From contig CAYSDF010000011.1 of NCBI GenBank assembly GCA_964429675.1, forward strand, positions 1 through 20,426: DNA of 20,426 nucleotides, given 5' to 3'. Shown piece after piece: positions 6,869 through 12,825 of this stretch (position 1 is the stretch's first letter; each line of letters begins with the position of its first letter). The notes under the pieces are model-generated. The model was not told where the DNA came from. It searched no databases and worked only from the letters and a program-made list of their open reading frames with translations. Source of the DNA: GWA2-44-9 sp964429675. Lineage in GTDB: Bacteria; Patescibacteriota; Minisyncoccia; 2-02-FULL-40-12; GWA2-44-9. Made by a program: the position numbers and the translations under genes.

Positions 6869-6895
6869 GGGAGAAAATTGGGGAAGGGGTGGGGG
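6869..6895 (+). other. G-tract cluster upstream of smpB, possible G-quadruplex
   Basis: Four guanine runs (GGG 6869, GGGG 6880, GGGG 6886, GGGGG 6891), loops of 8, 2 and 1 nt, in otherwise AT-rich DNA 41 bp before the smpB start. The first loop is longer than the classical limit. Confidence 0.4.
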
Positions 6896-6924
6896 TTGCA
6901 ATGTAAATATTTCCAAAAACAGGC

Positions 6925-6930
6925 TATGAT
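6925..6930 (+). promoter_or_regulatory. Putative smpB -10 box, leaderless
   Basis: TATGAT followed by 6 nt and the smpB ATG. No good -35 hexamer is seen at 16-18 nt; the nearest TTGCAA (6896-6901) is 23 nt away. Confidence 0.4.
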
Positions 6931-6936
6931 ATCAAA

Positions 6937-7383
6937 ATGACTGAATACGCCAACAATCCAAAAGCGGGGTTTGACTATGAGATCCTTGAAACAATCGAGG
7001 CTGGGATTGTATTGACCGGCCAAGAGGTGAAATCCATTAAAACCGGCAAGGCTTCAATAAAAGGTTCCTATGTAAAAATTATAAAGGACGAGCCTTTCTT
7101 AGTTGGCGCGACCATCTCTCCCTACCAGCCGGCAAACTCACCACCCGACTACGACCCCCAAAGATCCAGAAAGCTTTTGTTATCAAAAAAAGAGATTGCT
7201 ACATTGATCGGCACATCAAAAGCTCACGGATCAACTCTGATACCTTTGAAGTTTTATAATAAAAAGGGCCTGATAAAGCTTCTGATCGGCATTGCCAGAG
7301 GAAAAAAGAAATATGACAAAAGAGAAGCTACAAAGAAAAAAGATGTCGCCCGCTCAAGACAAAGAGGAATCGAAGAGTATTAA
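6937..7383 (+). CDS. smpB: SsrA-binding protein SmpB
   Basis: Binds the tRNA-like end of tmRNA and delivers it to stalled ribosomes for trans-translation. The 148 residues show the family signatures YEILETIEAGIVLTGQEVKSIKTGKASIKGSYV, interrupted by none of the usual breaks, then ISPYQPAN, YDPQRSRKLLLSKKEI and LIPLKFYNKKGLIKLLIGIARGKKKYDKR, with a basic C-terminal tail (RSRQRGIEEY). The length is normal for the family (about 150). No Shine-Dalgarno site is visible. Its partner ssrA lies about 1.6 kb downstream on the other strand. A terminator follows directly after the stop. Confidence 0.98.
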   Translation: MTEYANNPKAGFDYEILETIEAGIVLTGQEVKSIKTGKASIKGSYVKIIKDEPFLVGATISPYQPANSPPDYDPQRSRKLLLSKKEIATLIGTSKAHGSTLIPLKFYNKKGLIKLLIGIARGKKKYDKREATKKKDVARSRQRGIEEY

Positions 7384-7403
7384 AACCCCGCTTTTGCGGG
7401 GTT
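7384..7403. terminator. Terminator between smpB and the 7411 gene
   Basis: AACCCCGC, loop TTTT, GCGGGGTT, with A- and T-rich flanks on both sides. It is usable by both convergent genes. Confidence 0.85.
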
Positions 7404-7410
7404 AATTACA

Positions 7411-7866
7411 TTAATTAATATCCAGGACTACTTCTTGAGGCCCATCGACACTATCAAGAGAGAATTTAATCTTAAAAGATTTACCATCCGGACTGATCAC
7501 TTCAGCCTTAACAGTATCAAGGCCCTTATTCTTTGCCACATGCCATTTGCCATTGACCTTTAGAGCACAAAGAACTCCCGAGGCATCATTACGATCGCCG
7601 AACTTCATCAGAAATTCGTTACCCTTATAAGTAATCAGTACTGCCTGATCTACATATGATCGGCTATTTTGATTTAAATAAAGTCCGACTGTATAGTTGA
7701 ATTTGGTAACATTATCTGCAAGCAGTTCCGAATTGTTTCTGCTGTTCTCGAGTTGCCAACCATTACTAGATAAATCTGGAACCTGAGTGCCTTGAGCACA
7801 GGCAGGAAGTACTACAAATGAACAGACCAATAGAATTGCTGAGAATAGAGAAATCTTTGTTCGCAT
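7411..7866 (-). CDS. Exported small protein, possible lipoprotein, unknown function
   Basis: 151 residues. The N-terminus MRTKISLFSAILLVCSFVVLPACAQG is a clear signal peptide. LPAC resembles a lipobox imperfectly, so it could be a lipoprotein or a cleaved exported protein. The mature part is polar, beta-strand-like and alternates charged and hydrophobic residues (VLITYKGNEFLMKFGD, GLDTVKAEVISPDGKSFKIKFSLD). I recognise no family. ATG at 7866 is supported by AAGGAG at 7874-7879 with a 7-nt spacer, and a promoter lies upstream, so this gene is transcribed on its own with a Shine-Dalgarno leader. It shares the downstream terminator with smpB. Confidence 0.8.
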   Translation of the reverse strand: MRTKISLFSAILLVCSFVVLPACAQGTQVPDLSSNGWQLENSRNNSELLADNVTKFNYTVGLYLNQNSRSYVDQAVLITYKGNEFLMKFGDRNDASGVLCALKVNGKWHVAKNKGLDTVKAEVISPDGKSFKIKFSLDSVDGPQEVVLDIN

Positions 7867-7901
7867 TTCTTAACTCCTTGATGTCAAAAAACTGCTTTTC
7901 A

Positions 7902-7930
7902 ATTGTCTCAAATATATATTTACCAGTCAA
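7902..7930 (-). promoter_or_regulatory. Putative promoter of the exported-protein gene
   Basis: On the minus strand TTGACT (7930-7925), a 17-nt spacer and GACAAT (7907-7902). Confidence 0.55.
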
Positions 7931-7940
7931 CCCAAACAAA

Positions 7941-7962
7941 AAGCCAGATAATTATCTGGCTT
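7941..7962 (-). terminator. Perfect 22-bp palindrome acting as terminator for the 7969 gene
   Basis: The arm AAGCCAGATAA pairs perfectly with its mirror. On the minus strand it is followed by a T-rich run, immediately after the stop codon of the 77-residue gene. Confidence 0.8.
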
Positions 7963-7968
7963 ATGAGA

Positions 7969-8202
7969 TTACCAATAGCTGGAATCCGTAATATCTAATT
8001 TCTCTCCACAGTTACAGGCAACTTGAACCTCTGTACCAAGGCCATGAACTCGGAATGTATAAGAAATCGGGGTACCTAGGGCATGAGACATCCGTTCTGA
8101 TGTGTGGGGACATTTTCCTCTGTGGTTTTTCATCCATTCAACGGACTTATCCAGCTGTTCTTGTGTAGGTGCTATATTTCTATTAAAAATGGCTACGTCC
8201 AT
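7969..8202 (-). CDS. 77-residue protein of unknown function with a possible metal site
   Basis: The short soluble protein starts MDVAIFNRNIAPTQEQLD. Cysteine/histidine groups CPHTSERMSH and ACNCGEK, separated by a beta-like stretch (YTFRVHG...EVQVA), could bind one zinc ion, but no known zinc-ribbon spacing is matched. A GGAGAG at about 8 nt upstream supports the ATG at 8202, and a good promoter and a palindromic terminator frame it, which makes it a convincing monocistronic gene. I recognise no family. Confidence 0.7.
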   Translation of the reverse strand: MDVAIFNRNIAPTQEQLDKSVEWMKNHRGKCPHTSERMSHALGTPISYTFRVHGLGTEVQVACNCGEKLDITDSSYW

Positions 8203-8234
8203 AGTGTTCTCTCCGGCTTAAAGAACTCGGACAT

Positions 8235-8262
8235 AGTATAACAGGAATTCTAAAATTTACAA
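8235..8262 (-). promoter_or_regulatory. Putative promoter of the 77-residue gene
   Basis: On the minus strand TTGTAA (8262-8257), a 16-nt spacer and TATACT (8240-8235), preceded by an extended TGT. Confidence 0.65.
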
Positions 8263-8332
8263 ATTCGTTCCCTTCACTCCAACTCCCAGATGAGCAAGCA
8301 AAGCGGCTCACTTAGTAATGAACCCGGGGAAC

Positions 8333-8361
8333 TTTACAAATTTTCCAATTAATTGTATAAG
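8333..8361 (+). promoter_or_regulatory. Putative promoter of the 8391 gene
   Basis: TTTACA (8333-8338), a 17-nt spacer and TATAAG (8356-8361), giving a leader of about 23 nt with AGAGG before the ATG. The rest of the 8203-8390 gap shows nothing else that I can name. Confidence 0.55.
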
Positions 8362-8390
8362 AATATAGTTCATTTCGTAGAGAGGTGCAT

Positions 8391-8804
8391 ATGGTTATTT
8401 GGCTGGTTTTTGTCTTTGTTACTATAGTAGTTTGGTATTTTTTATACGGAATAAGTGTTTTCTTGAATGGCGGCAATAATGTATTGAAGAGCTTTATTGA
8501 ACATGCAACCTGGCATATTCCTGGTGGGCTGAATAGAAGGACCGCCTATATTAAGGCGATAGTTGACGGCATGCCCCTTCAAGTAGTTGATGGTCAGCCA
8601 AGATTATTGGGAGCCATGGCAGGTAGTAAAAGATGTTGGGATTATGAAGAGATTAGAGACAATAACCTATACGAAGAAGTCGCAAAAGATATGTTGGGCG
8701 GTACTCTTGAATTCTGGTTTTATTCAGTAGTACTTCCGATACTGATTGGGGGAATTATTACGTTAGGTATTCGTTCCGTCGCATATCTTATAGCGAATTT
8801 TTAG
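8391..8804 (+). CDS. Small protein with two membrane segments, unknown function
   Basis: 137 residues from the ATG at 8391 (MVIWLVFVFVTIVVWYFLYG), chosen because AGAGG at 8381-8385 sits 5 nt upstream; a GTG at 8385 would overlap that site. One membrane segment occupies the first 22 residues and another lies near the C-terminus (FYSVVLPILIGGIITLGIRSV). The roughly 80-residue middle is polar (NRRTAYIKAIVDGMPLQVVDGQPRLLGAM...), probably a small soluble domain. No family is recognised. It is monocistronic, with its own promoter and terminator. Confidence 0.7.
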   Translation: MVIWLVFVFVTIVVWYFLYGISVFLNGGNNVLKSFIEHATWHIPGGLNRRTAYIKAIVDGMPLQVVDGQPRLLGAMAGSKRCWDYEEIRDNNLYEEVAKDMLGGTLEFWFYSVVLPILIGGIITLGIRSVAYLIANF

Positions 8805-8828
8805 AGAGCATGACAATGCTCTTTTTAT
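8805..8828 (+). terminator. Terminator of the 8391 gene
   Basis: AGAGCAT, loop GACA, ATGCTCT, then TTTTATTT, starting directly after the stop codon. Confidence 0.85.
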
Positions 8829-8878
8829 TTGGGGTTTCCCAATCTGTCCACTCATCCGTAAAACATTTATTTAGTCTA

Positions 8879-8924
8879 AACAAAAAAGACCTAGTAATCA
8901 TGATGATTCCTGGTCTTTTTTGTT
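8879..8924. terminator. Long bidirectional hairpin, terminator of ssrA
   Basis: The outer stem AACAAAAAAGACC/GGTCTTTTTTGTT encloses an inner AATCAT-G-ATGATT stem. On the minus strand the U-run follows the tmRNA 3' end by about 20 nt. It can also back up the terminator at 8805. Confidence 0.8.
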
Positions 8925-8941
8925 CCAAAACTTAATACCGG

Positions 8942-9292
8942 TGGAAGTGGGCGGAATTGAACCGCCGTCCGAAGCTATATCGAAATCCGATCTACAAGTT
9001 TAGCTAATTTGTTAGTGCCTGGCTATAGAAATTAGCAAAATCGCCGGGCCAGTATTCTGGAAATTTTCCCGCATTTAACTCAGAACACACCAATACGCCA
9101 AATGCAGTATATCGCTAATGACGCTCTTCTCAGATAGCGAGCATCTCTGAGAGAACGGGAACTTAAGCGAAAGCTAAAGATCCTGAATAATTGTTTTTGG
9201 CAATTATAAGTTTAAGACATTATTAGAGTGGGTGTCTAAACCACTACTTGCCTGAATTTTGAAAGAAAGCATCGTCGAAGCCTAGCACCCCC
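8942..9292 (-). ncRNA. ssrA: Transfer-messenger RNA (tmRNA), 10Sa RNA
   Basis: Rescues stalled ribosomes and tags the nascent chain. The 5' end GGGGGTGCTAGGCTTCGACG and the 3' end GGTTCAATTCCGCCCACTTCC-A have the hallmark tmRNA sequences (TTCGAC near the 5' end, T-loop GTTCAATTCC). The acceptor stem pairs GGGGGTG with CACTTCC, seven pairs including two G.U. The mature length is about 351 nt on one piece. Bases after the discriminator A are C, C, G, so a full CCA is not encoded and must be completed by the CCA-adding enzyme. GC-rich segments downstream of the tag can form the usual pseudoknots. SmpB is encoded nearby. Confidence 0.96.
9163..9201 (-). other. tmRNA tag reading frame, peptide AKNNYSGSLAFA
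   Basis: Within tmRNA the frame GCC AAA AAC AAT TAT TCA GGA TCT TTA GCT TTC GCT ends in TAA. GCC would be the resume codon for the charged alanine. The tail LAFA is a variant of the common LAA ending recognised by ClpXP-type proteases. The frame is my reading from position and family pattern. Confidence 0.8.
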
Positions 9293-9324
9293 AGCAGATA
9301 CGACTCTAAGAGCCGCATCTTAAT

Positions 9325-9353
9325 ATTATACCTCAAAATTATTAATTTGACAA
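9325..9353 (-). promoter_or_regulatory. ssrA promoter
   Basis: On the minus strand TTGTCA (9353-9348), a 17-nt spacer and a perfect TATAAT (9330-9325). Predicted initiation near 9318 leaves a 5' extension of about 26 nt for RNase P to remove. Confidence 0.8.
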
Positions 9354-9377
9354 CTAAAACTTGTTTTATGTTAAACT
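9347..9377 (+). promoter_or_regulatory. Putative promoter of the DUF2127 gene, leaderless
   Basis: A perfect TTGACA (9347-9352), a 19-nt spacer and TAAACT (9372-9377), then 6 nt to the ATG. Its -35 box overlaps the -35 box of the divergent ssrA promoter almost exactly. Confidence 0.5.
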
Positions 9378-9383
9378 ATAGAC

Positions 9384-9893
9384 ATGGCCAAAAACTCTAA
9401 AAAGCTCGACTCTCTAATCCATAAAAGTTTCCAATTTGGAATGATCGCCAAAGGCGTTGATGGAGTTCTTGAGATTGTTGGTGGGATAATCTTATCTGCG
9501 ATCGGACCCCAAAAAGTAATCCAGACATTGATGTGGTTTCTCCAATTGGAACTAAGTAAAGACCCGAACGATCCCCTGGCTAATGGCTTATTACATTTTG
9601 CCCATTCATTTGTTGCCGATAAATTCTTTGCAATATCATTCCTGATTTCACATGGCATCATTAAAATATTCCTGGTAACTTCTCTGATCAAACAAAAATT
9701 GTGGGCTTACCCAATAGCAATTCTTGTTTTTGTGGCCTTCATTATCTATCAATCATACATATATCTCCTTGATCCTACGGTCGGATTATTTGTTATCACC
9801 ATTTTGGATGTTTTAATTATATTCTTAACTTGGGCAGAATATAGCAACCAAAAATCTAAGATAAAATCGACCAAATCTATCATTTTAAACTAG
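9384..9893 (+). CDS. DUF2127-family integral membrane protein
   Basis: 169 residues. The order of motifs matches the DUF2127 pattern: FQFGMIAKGVDGVLEIVGGIIL, then LELSKDPNDPLANGLLHFA, then a hydrophobic segment ending in SHGIIKIFLVTSLIKQKLWAYPIAI, then IIYQSYIY and a last segment ILDVLIIFLTWAEY. About four transmembrane helices are expected. The family's function is unknown. No Shine-Dalgarno site is present. It is divergent from ssrA, and a new promoter for the next gene begins right after its stop codon, so it is probably monocistronic. Confidence 0.88.
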   Translation: MAKNSKKLDSLIHKSFQFGMIAKGVDGVLEIVGGIILSAIGPQKVIQTLMWFLQLELSKDPNDPLANGLLHFAHSFVADKFFAISFLISHGIIKIFLVTSLIKQKLWAYPIAILVFVAFIIYQSYIYLLDPTVGLFVITILDVLIIFLTWAEYSNQKSKIKSTKSIILN

Positions 9894-9894
9894 A

Positions 9895-9923
9895 TTGCCT
9901 AAAAAATTATATCCCCTTATAAT
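9895..9923 (+). promoter_or_regulatory. Promoter of the saccharopine-dehydrogenase-like gene, leaderless
   Basis: TTGCCT (9895-9900), a 17-nt spacer and a perfect TATAAT (9918-9923), followed by 6 nt (GACCCC) and the ATG. Confidence 0.7.
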
Positions 9924-9929
9924 GACCCC

Positions 9930-11120
9930 ATGAGGATATATATTATAGGGGCTGGAGCTACTGGATCGGTAGCAGCTCACTTCCTAAGCCAAATTAAAGA
10001 GGTAGAGGCCATTGTCTGTGGAGATATAAACCTGAAAAAAGCCAGGCAATTCCTGCCTATCCATGGCAAGATAAACCTCCAGACCCTGGATGCCTCTCAA
10101 AAGAACAAAATAGTTAATGCTATTAAGGGCTTTGACCTTGTTATAAACGCCTCTGCCCCATCCCTGAACCTCACCATTATGGAGGCTTGCCTTGAGGCGG
10201 GAATAAACTACCAGGACCTGGCCTCAGACTGGAGGGTAGAAACAAAAGTCGAACAGCTTGAGTACCATGAAAAATTCAAAGAAAAGGGCTTGATCGGCCT
10301 AATAAATGCTTCGGCTTCGCCTGGTGTTACTAATTTGATGGCTAAAATACTTTCAGCTAAGTTTGATCGTGTAGATTCGATAAAAATTAGACTTTTAGAG
10401 ACCGTAAGTTCCGATGTTCCTTTCACGGCCTGGTCAAAGGAAGCGGCATTTGATGAGGCTACGTATCTCCCCTATATTTGGGAACGTGGGCATTTTGTCC
10501 GAAAAGAAAATTTTGCCGAAGAAGAATTATTTAATTTCCCTGAGCCATTTACCAACAGGCGTAGTTTTATCGTCGCCCAGGAAGAAGTAGTTACAATTCC
10601 TCTTTATATAAAAGCTAAGAGGGTAGATCTAAAGGCCGCCGGAAGCGAGATAGAATTCTTATATACCCTATTTAAACTAGGCCTCCTACAAAGACGCCTT
10701 GTCCGTATAGGCAACGCCCTAATTTCTCCCTACGAGTTCATGATTAAAGCCTGGCCCGATGTTGTACCTCCGGCTGAAGTTAAAAAAATCGCCGCTTCAA
10801 ATAAGCTAAGAGACGCTCACTTCTGGACGGCAGTCATAGCCTCGGGATCTTTGGAAAAGAAAAAGAAAGAATGGCGAGCAGATATACTTTTCCCCAACCA
10901 ATCTGAAATTAATAAGCTCCTACCAGGCACTAACTATATATCCTATGCTGCTGGATTATCAGCATCTATTTTTGCTATGACGATTTCTTCTTTGCAGCAG
11001 AAAGGCGTCTATCCTCCCGAAGCTATCGATACTGATACGGCCAATGATCTCATGGAAAAGCTAAAAAAAGCTGGAATAAAAATTGAAACAACCGAGACAT
11101 CCATTGACTTAGCTAAATAA
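9930..11120 (+). CDS. Saccharopine dehydrogenase-like NAD(P)-binding protein (LYS9/COG1748 type)
   Basis: 396 residues. The N-terminal Rossmann motif MRIYIIGAGATGSVAAHFL begins at residue 1. It is followed by CGDINLKKARQF, DLVINASAPSLNLTIMEACLEAGINYQDLASD and NASASPGVTNLMAKIL, which is the conserved layout of saccharopine/carboxynorspermidine dehydrogenase-like proteins. Family members act in lysine or polyamine metabolism, and some have unknown substrates. The rest of the protein lacks landmarks from which I could choose a substrate, and no biosynthesis genes lie nearby. The message is predicted to be leaderless. The next gene's promoter starts within its last codons, so it is probably transcribed alone. 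Confidence 0.9.
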   Translation: MRIYIIGAGATGSVAAHFLSQIKEVEAIVCGDINLKKARQFLPIHGKINLQTLDASQKNKIVNAIKGFDLVINASAPSLNLTIMEACLEAGINYQDLASDWRVETKVEQLEYHEKFKEKGLIGLINASASPGVTNLMAKILSAKFDRVDSIKIRLLETVSSDVPFTAWSKEAAFDEATYLPYIWERGHFVRKENFAEEELFNFPEPFTNRRSFIVAQEEVVTIPLYIKAKRVDLKAAGSEIEFLYTLFKLGLLQRRLVRIGNALISPYEFMIKAWPDVVPPAEVKKIAASNKLRDAHFWTAVIASGSLEKKKKEWRADILFPNQSEINKLLPGTNYISYAAGLSASIFAMTISSLQQKGVYPPEAIDTDTANDLMEKLKKAGIKIETTETSIDLAK

Positions 11121-11132
11121 AATTGCTATAAT
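11104..11132 (+). promoter_or_regulatory. Strong promoter of the ParB-like gene
   Basis: TTGACT (11104-11109), a 17-nt spacer and a perfect TATAAT (11127-11132), preceded by an extended TGC. Its -35 box lies inside the end of the preceding coding region. Confidence 0.8.
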
Positions 11133-11158
11133 CTCTGAAATCTTATGGGAGATTCGAC

Positions 11159-11524
11159 ATGAGAGAGACGGTTCTTTTGTCTATTGAGTCGCTCAGATTT
11201 TCCAGGAAAAAGCGGCGAGGAGTTTCGCCTCGCCGAGTTCAAGAACTGCAGATGGAAATCGAAGCTGACATTGATTATACGCCTATCAGAGTAAATGCAT
11301 TGGGTGACGGTACTTACGTCGTCAAAGACGGCCGCCACCGCATCCAAGCCCACATTGAAGCAGGTATTGATCTCATCTACGCTATCATCGAGAATACAAC
11401 TAGTAGGATCTTAGATTGGCTTAGATTTATTACAGACCAGCCCCGCATTAGCGGGGTATTTTATTTGACACTTTTTTACTTTTATGTTATTATGAGGCCA
11501 GTCCTTACCTTTAGGAGGTGGTAA
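11159..11524 (+). CDS. Small ParB/sulfiredoxin-fold domain protein, unknown role
   Basis: 121 residues. YTPIRVNALGDGTYVVKDGRHRIQAHIEAG (about residues 40-69) is the ParB-like core with the GRHR signature. The N-terminus is basic (SRKKRRGVSPRR). Such domains bind nucleotides or DNA or have nuclease activity; this stand-alone version is too short to be a chromosome-partition ParB. ATG at 11159 is supported by GGGAG, 7 nt upstream. Oddly, the last 28 or so codons run through a terminator hairpin (11441-11456), the next gene's promoter and its ribosome binding site, ending at TAA 11522-11524. The native end may have been lost by a mutation. The core domain is fairly sure; the C-terminus is doubtful. 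Confidence 0.72.
   Translation: MRETVLLSIESLRFSRKKRRGVSPRRVQELQMEIEADIDYTPIRVNALGDGTYVVKDGRHRIQAHIEAGIDLIYAIIENTTSRILDWLRFITDQPRISGVFYLTLFYFYVIMRPVLTFRRW
11213..11235. repeat. Perfect 8-bp-stem hairpin near the 5' end of the ParB-like gene
   Basis: CGGCGAGG, loop AGTTTCG, CCTCGCCG, encoding part of RRGVSPRR. The stem and 7-nt loop resemble the palindrome in rluA. It may be a coding repeat or an mRNA structure. Confidence 0.45.
11441..11463 (+). terminator. Terminator-like hairpin inside the ParB-like reading frame
   Basis: CCCCGC, loop ATTA, GCGGGG, then TATTTTA. It stands just before a full promoter for the next gene, as expected at the end of a transcription unit. Confidence 0.7.
11465..11493 (+). 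promoter_or_regulatory. Strong promoter of the 11527 gene
   Basis: A perfect TTGACA (11465-11470), a 17-nt spacer and TATTAT (11488-11493). Predicted initiation near 11500 gives a short leader containing AGGAGG. Confidence 0.8.
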
Positions 11525-11526
11525 TA

Positions 11527-12075
11527 ATGATAACGATACAGAACACGCGCTTCAACGGCCAAAAGTACGTTGATGCGCCCCATCAATCAAGAATTGACAA
11601 GGCTCTTGTAAGCCTGGTGAGATTCGAACTGGGCTACGGCGGCTACGTACGCCACGTCGATACGACCGAGGTTGTTACGGTAACCCAAGTAATGGCGGCT
11701 ATGGATACTGTGACCTTCACCGGATCAATCGCGGAAATGCGGCATCTGGTAAGCGTCGCCGCAGCACATGTGGCCATCAATGGTGGCGCCACCAGAACGA
11801 CCCTCATCGAGAAGATGTCCGGACCGATTGTGGAGCTGGCGAATGGAAACGCCCTTCTGATAACCCACATGGGTCCAATCATCTTAGGCACTTCCATGGC
11901 CAGAGCAGCACTTCTTGCCGGATTTGCCAACAATCTGGGCTTCGAGGAGAATCAAATCGAGGCCGAATACAGCTCGATCGCCGATAAGATCAACAAGGCC
12001 TCTTTCGAAGACCTGATCTCGGCGCTCTTACTGCGAGAAGAGACGGGTATTCCCCTTCCCGAAATTCTCAACTAA
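11527..12075 (+). CDS. 182-residue protein of unknown function, GC-richer than its neighbours
   Basis: It begins MITIQNTRFNGQKYVDAPHQ. ATG at 11527 is chosen because AGGAGG (11513-11518) lies 8 nt upstream. The protein is soluble, with a threonine/valine-rich middle (EVVTVTQVMAAMDTVTFTGS), an alanine-rich helix (HLVSVAAAHVAINGG) and an acidic helical C-terminus. I see no catalytic motif, signal peptide or membrane segment and recognise no family. By eye the codons are GC-richer (many GGC, GCC, ATC, GAG, CTG) than in flanking genes. A strong promoter, a strong ribosome binding site and a strong terminator suggest high expression, so codon choice could reflect either expression or recent transfer. 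Confidence 0.8.
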   Translation: MITIQNTRFNGQKYVDAPHQSRIDKALVSLVRFELGYGGYVRHVDTTEVVTVTQVMAAMDTVTFTGSIAEMRHLVSVAAAHVAINGGATRTTLIEKMSGPIVELANGNALLITHMGPIILGTSMARAALLAGFANNLGFEENQIEAEYSSIADKINKASFEDLISALLLREETGIPLPEILN

Positions 12076-12090
12076 CCGGCGCCAGCCGGG

Positions 12091-12120
12091 GGCCCCGCTT
12101 AGCGGGGCCTTTTCTATTTT
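12091..12120 (+). terminator. Terminator of the 11527 gene
   Basis: GGCCCCGC, loop TTA, GCGGGGCC, then TTTTCTATTTT. The U-tract overlaps the last codons of the convergent rluA-family gene. The minus strand has no U-tract after the hairpin, so it serves mainly the plus-strand gene. Confidence 0.85.
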
Positions 12121-12812
12121 AAGAATTTATCCCACTCCTTGGGATGCTCGATTTTTATAGTTTTCATTTCTCCGGTTGTCGCCGTTTGAAAAGTAAGCTC
12201 TGTCGCACAAAGAGCGATCCCTCCACCTATCGCTTCTTGTTCCTTACTACTTAATACTTTCCCCTTGATGCCATACTTAACATCCCCTATTATCGGGTGG
12301 CCAGCTTCTGATAATTGGACTCTTATCTGATGAAATCTTCCCGTGGATGGTTGTATTTTAACTAAAGAGAAATTATCATTCGACTTAACAGTTTCGTAGT
12401 ATAACTCAGATTCTTTCCCATCTTCTGAGACTACCGCCATTCTTTTATCCTCGTTTTTTACTAAAGATTGTCTTAGCACACCCTTGGCTGGTTTTAATTT
12501 ACCTACAACAACGGCCTGGTATATCTTTTCTATCTCATGATTCCTAAACTGTTCGGAAATTCTTGAAGCACCCTTTGATGTTTTGGCAAAAAGTACGATT
12601 CCTGACACGGGCCGATCTAGACGATGAACTAAGCCCAGGAAAACATTACCGGGCTTATGATATTTATTTTTTAAATAATCCTTTACTTCGTCAAAGAGGC
12701 TCCTATCTCCGGTTCTGTCGCCCCTGCCTGCTGGCGAGGCAGGTTGTACCAAAACCCCGGCAGGCTTAAAAACTGCAATTAAATGATTGTCTTCATAGAG
12801 TACTTTTATCAT
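12114..12812 (-). CDS. RluA-family RNA pseudouridine synthase
   Basis: Converts uridine to pseudouridine in rRNA or tRNA. The 232 residues carry the family core: YEDNHLIAVFKPAGVLVQ, the catalytic motif HRLDRPVSGIVLFAKT (catalytic Asp in HRLDR), IYQAVVVG, PSTGRFHQIRVQLSEAGHPIIGDVKYG and an ELTF ending. There is no S4 domain, as in the short RluA-like group. Two segments look extra: PASPAGR after VLVQ, encoded exactly by a 21-bp palindrome, and KGKVLSSKEQEA after GDVKYG, where an 18-nt word is shared with ileS. The start is supported by GGGAG 6 nt upstream, and the gene follows the FN3-like gene by 13 bp, probably cotranscribed. Target site unknown. Confidence 0.93.
   Translation of the reverse strand: MIKVLYEDNHLIAVFKPAGVLVQPASPAGRGDRTGDRSLFDEVKDYLKNKYHKPGNVFLGLVHRLDRPVSGIVLFAKTSKGASRISEQFRNHEIEKIYQAVVVGKLKPAKGVLRQSLVKNEDKRMAVVSEDGKESELYYETVKSNDNFSLVKIQPSTGRFHQIRVQLSEAGHPIIGDVKYGIKGKVLSSKEQEAIGGGIALCATELTFQTATTGEMKTIKIEHPKEWDKFLK
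12243..12265. repeat. Short repeat word shared with ileS
   Basis: The 18 nt at 12248-12265 are identical to 1107-1124 in ileS. The wider 23 nt at 12243-12265 match 1095-1124 if a 7-nt unit is skipped. The two copies are read in different frames. Confidence 0.55.
12723..12743. repeat. 21-bp palindromic mini-element inside the rluA-family gene
   Basis: CCTGCCT, loop GCTGGCG, AGGCAGG: a perfect 7-bp stem and 7-nt loop. On the coding strand it is exactly seven codons, PASPAGR, between VLVQ and GDRTGDRSL. Related proteins normally pass straight from VLVQ to a G/D-x-TGD-SL stretch, so this reads as a clean in-frame insertion. Confidence 0.75.
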
Positions 12813-12825
12813 AGAGGGCTCCCCA

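Noticed and set aside
6697..7023. Minus-strand 108-residue frame over the htrA-smpB junction
   Set aside because: It covers the ends of two secure genes plus the inverted-repeat element and has no coding character of its own.
11159..11524. Chromosome-partition ParB
   Set aside because: Only the small GRHR-type core is present, with no DNA-binding helix-turn-helix or neighbouring parA.
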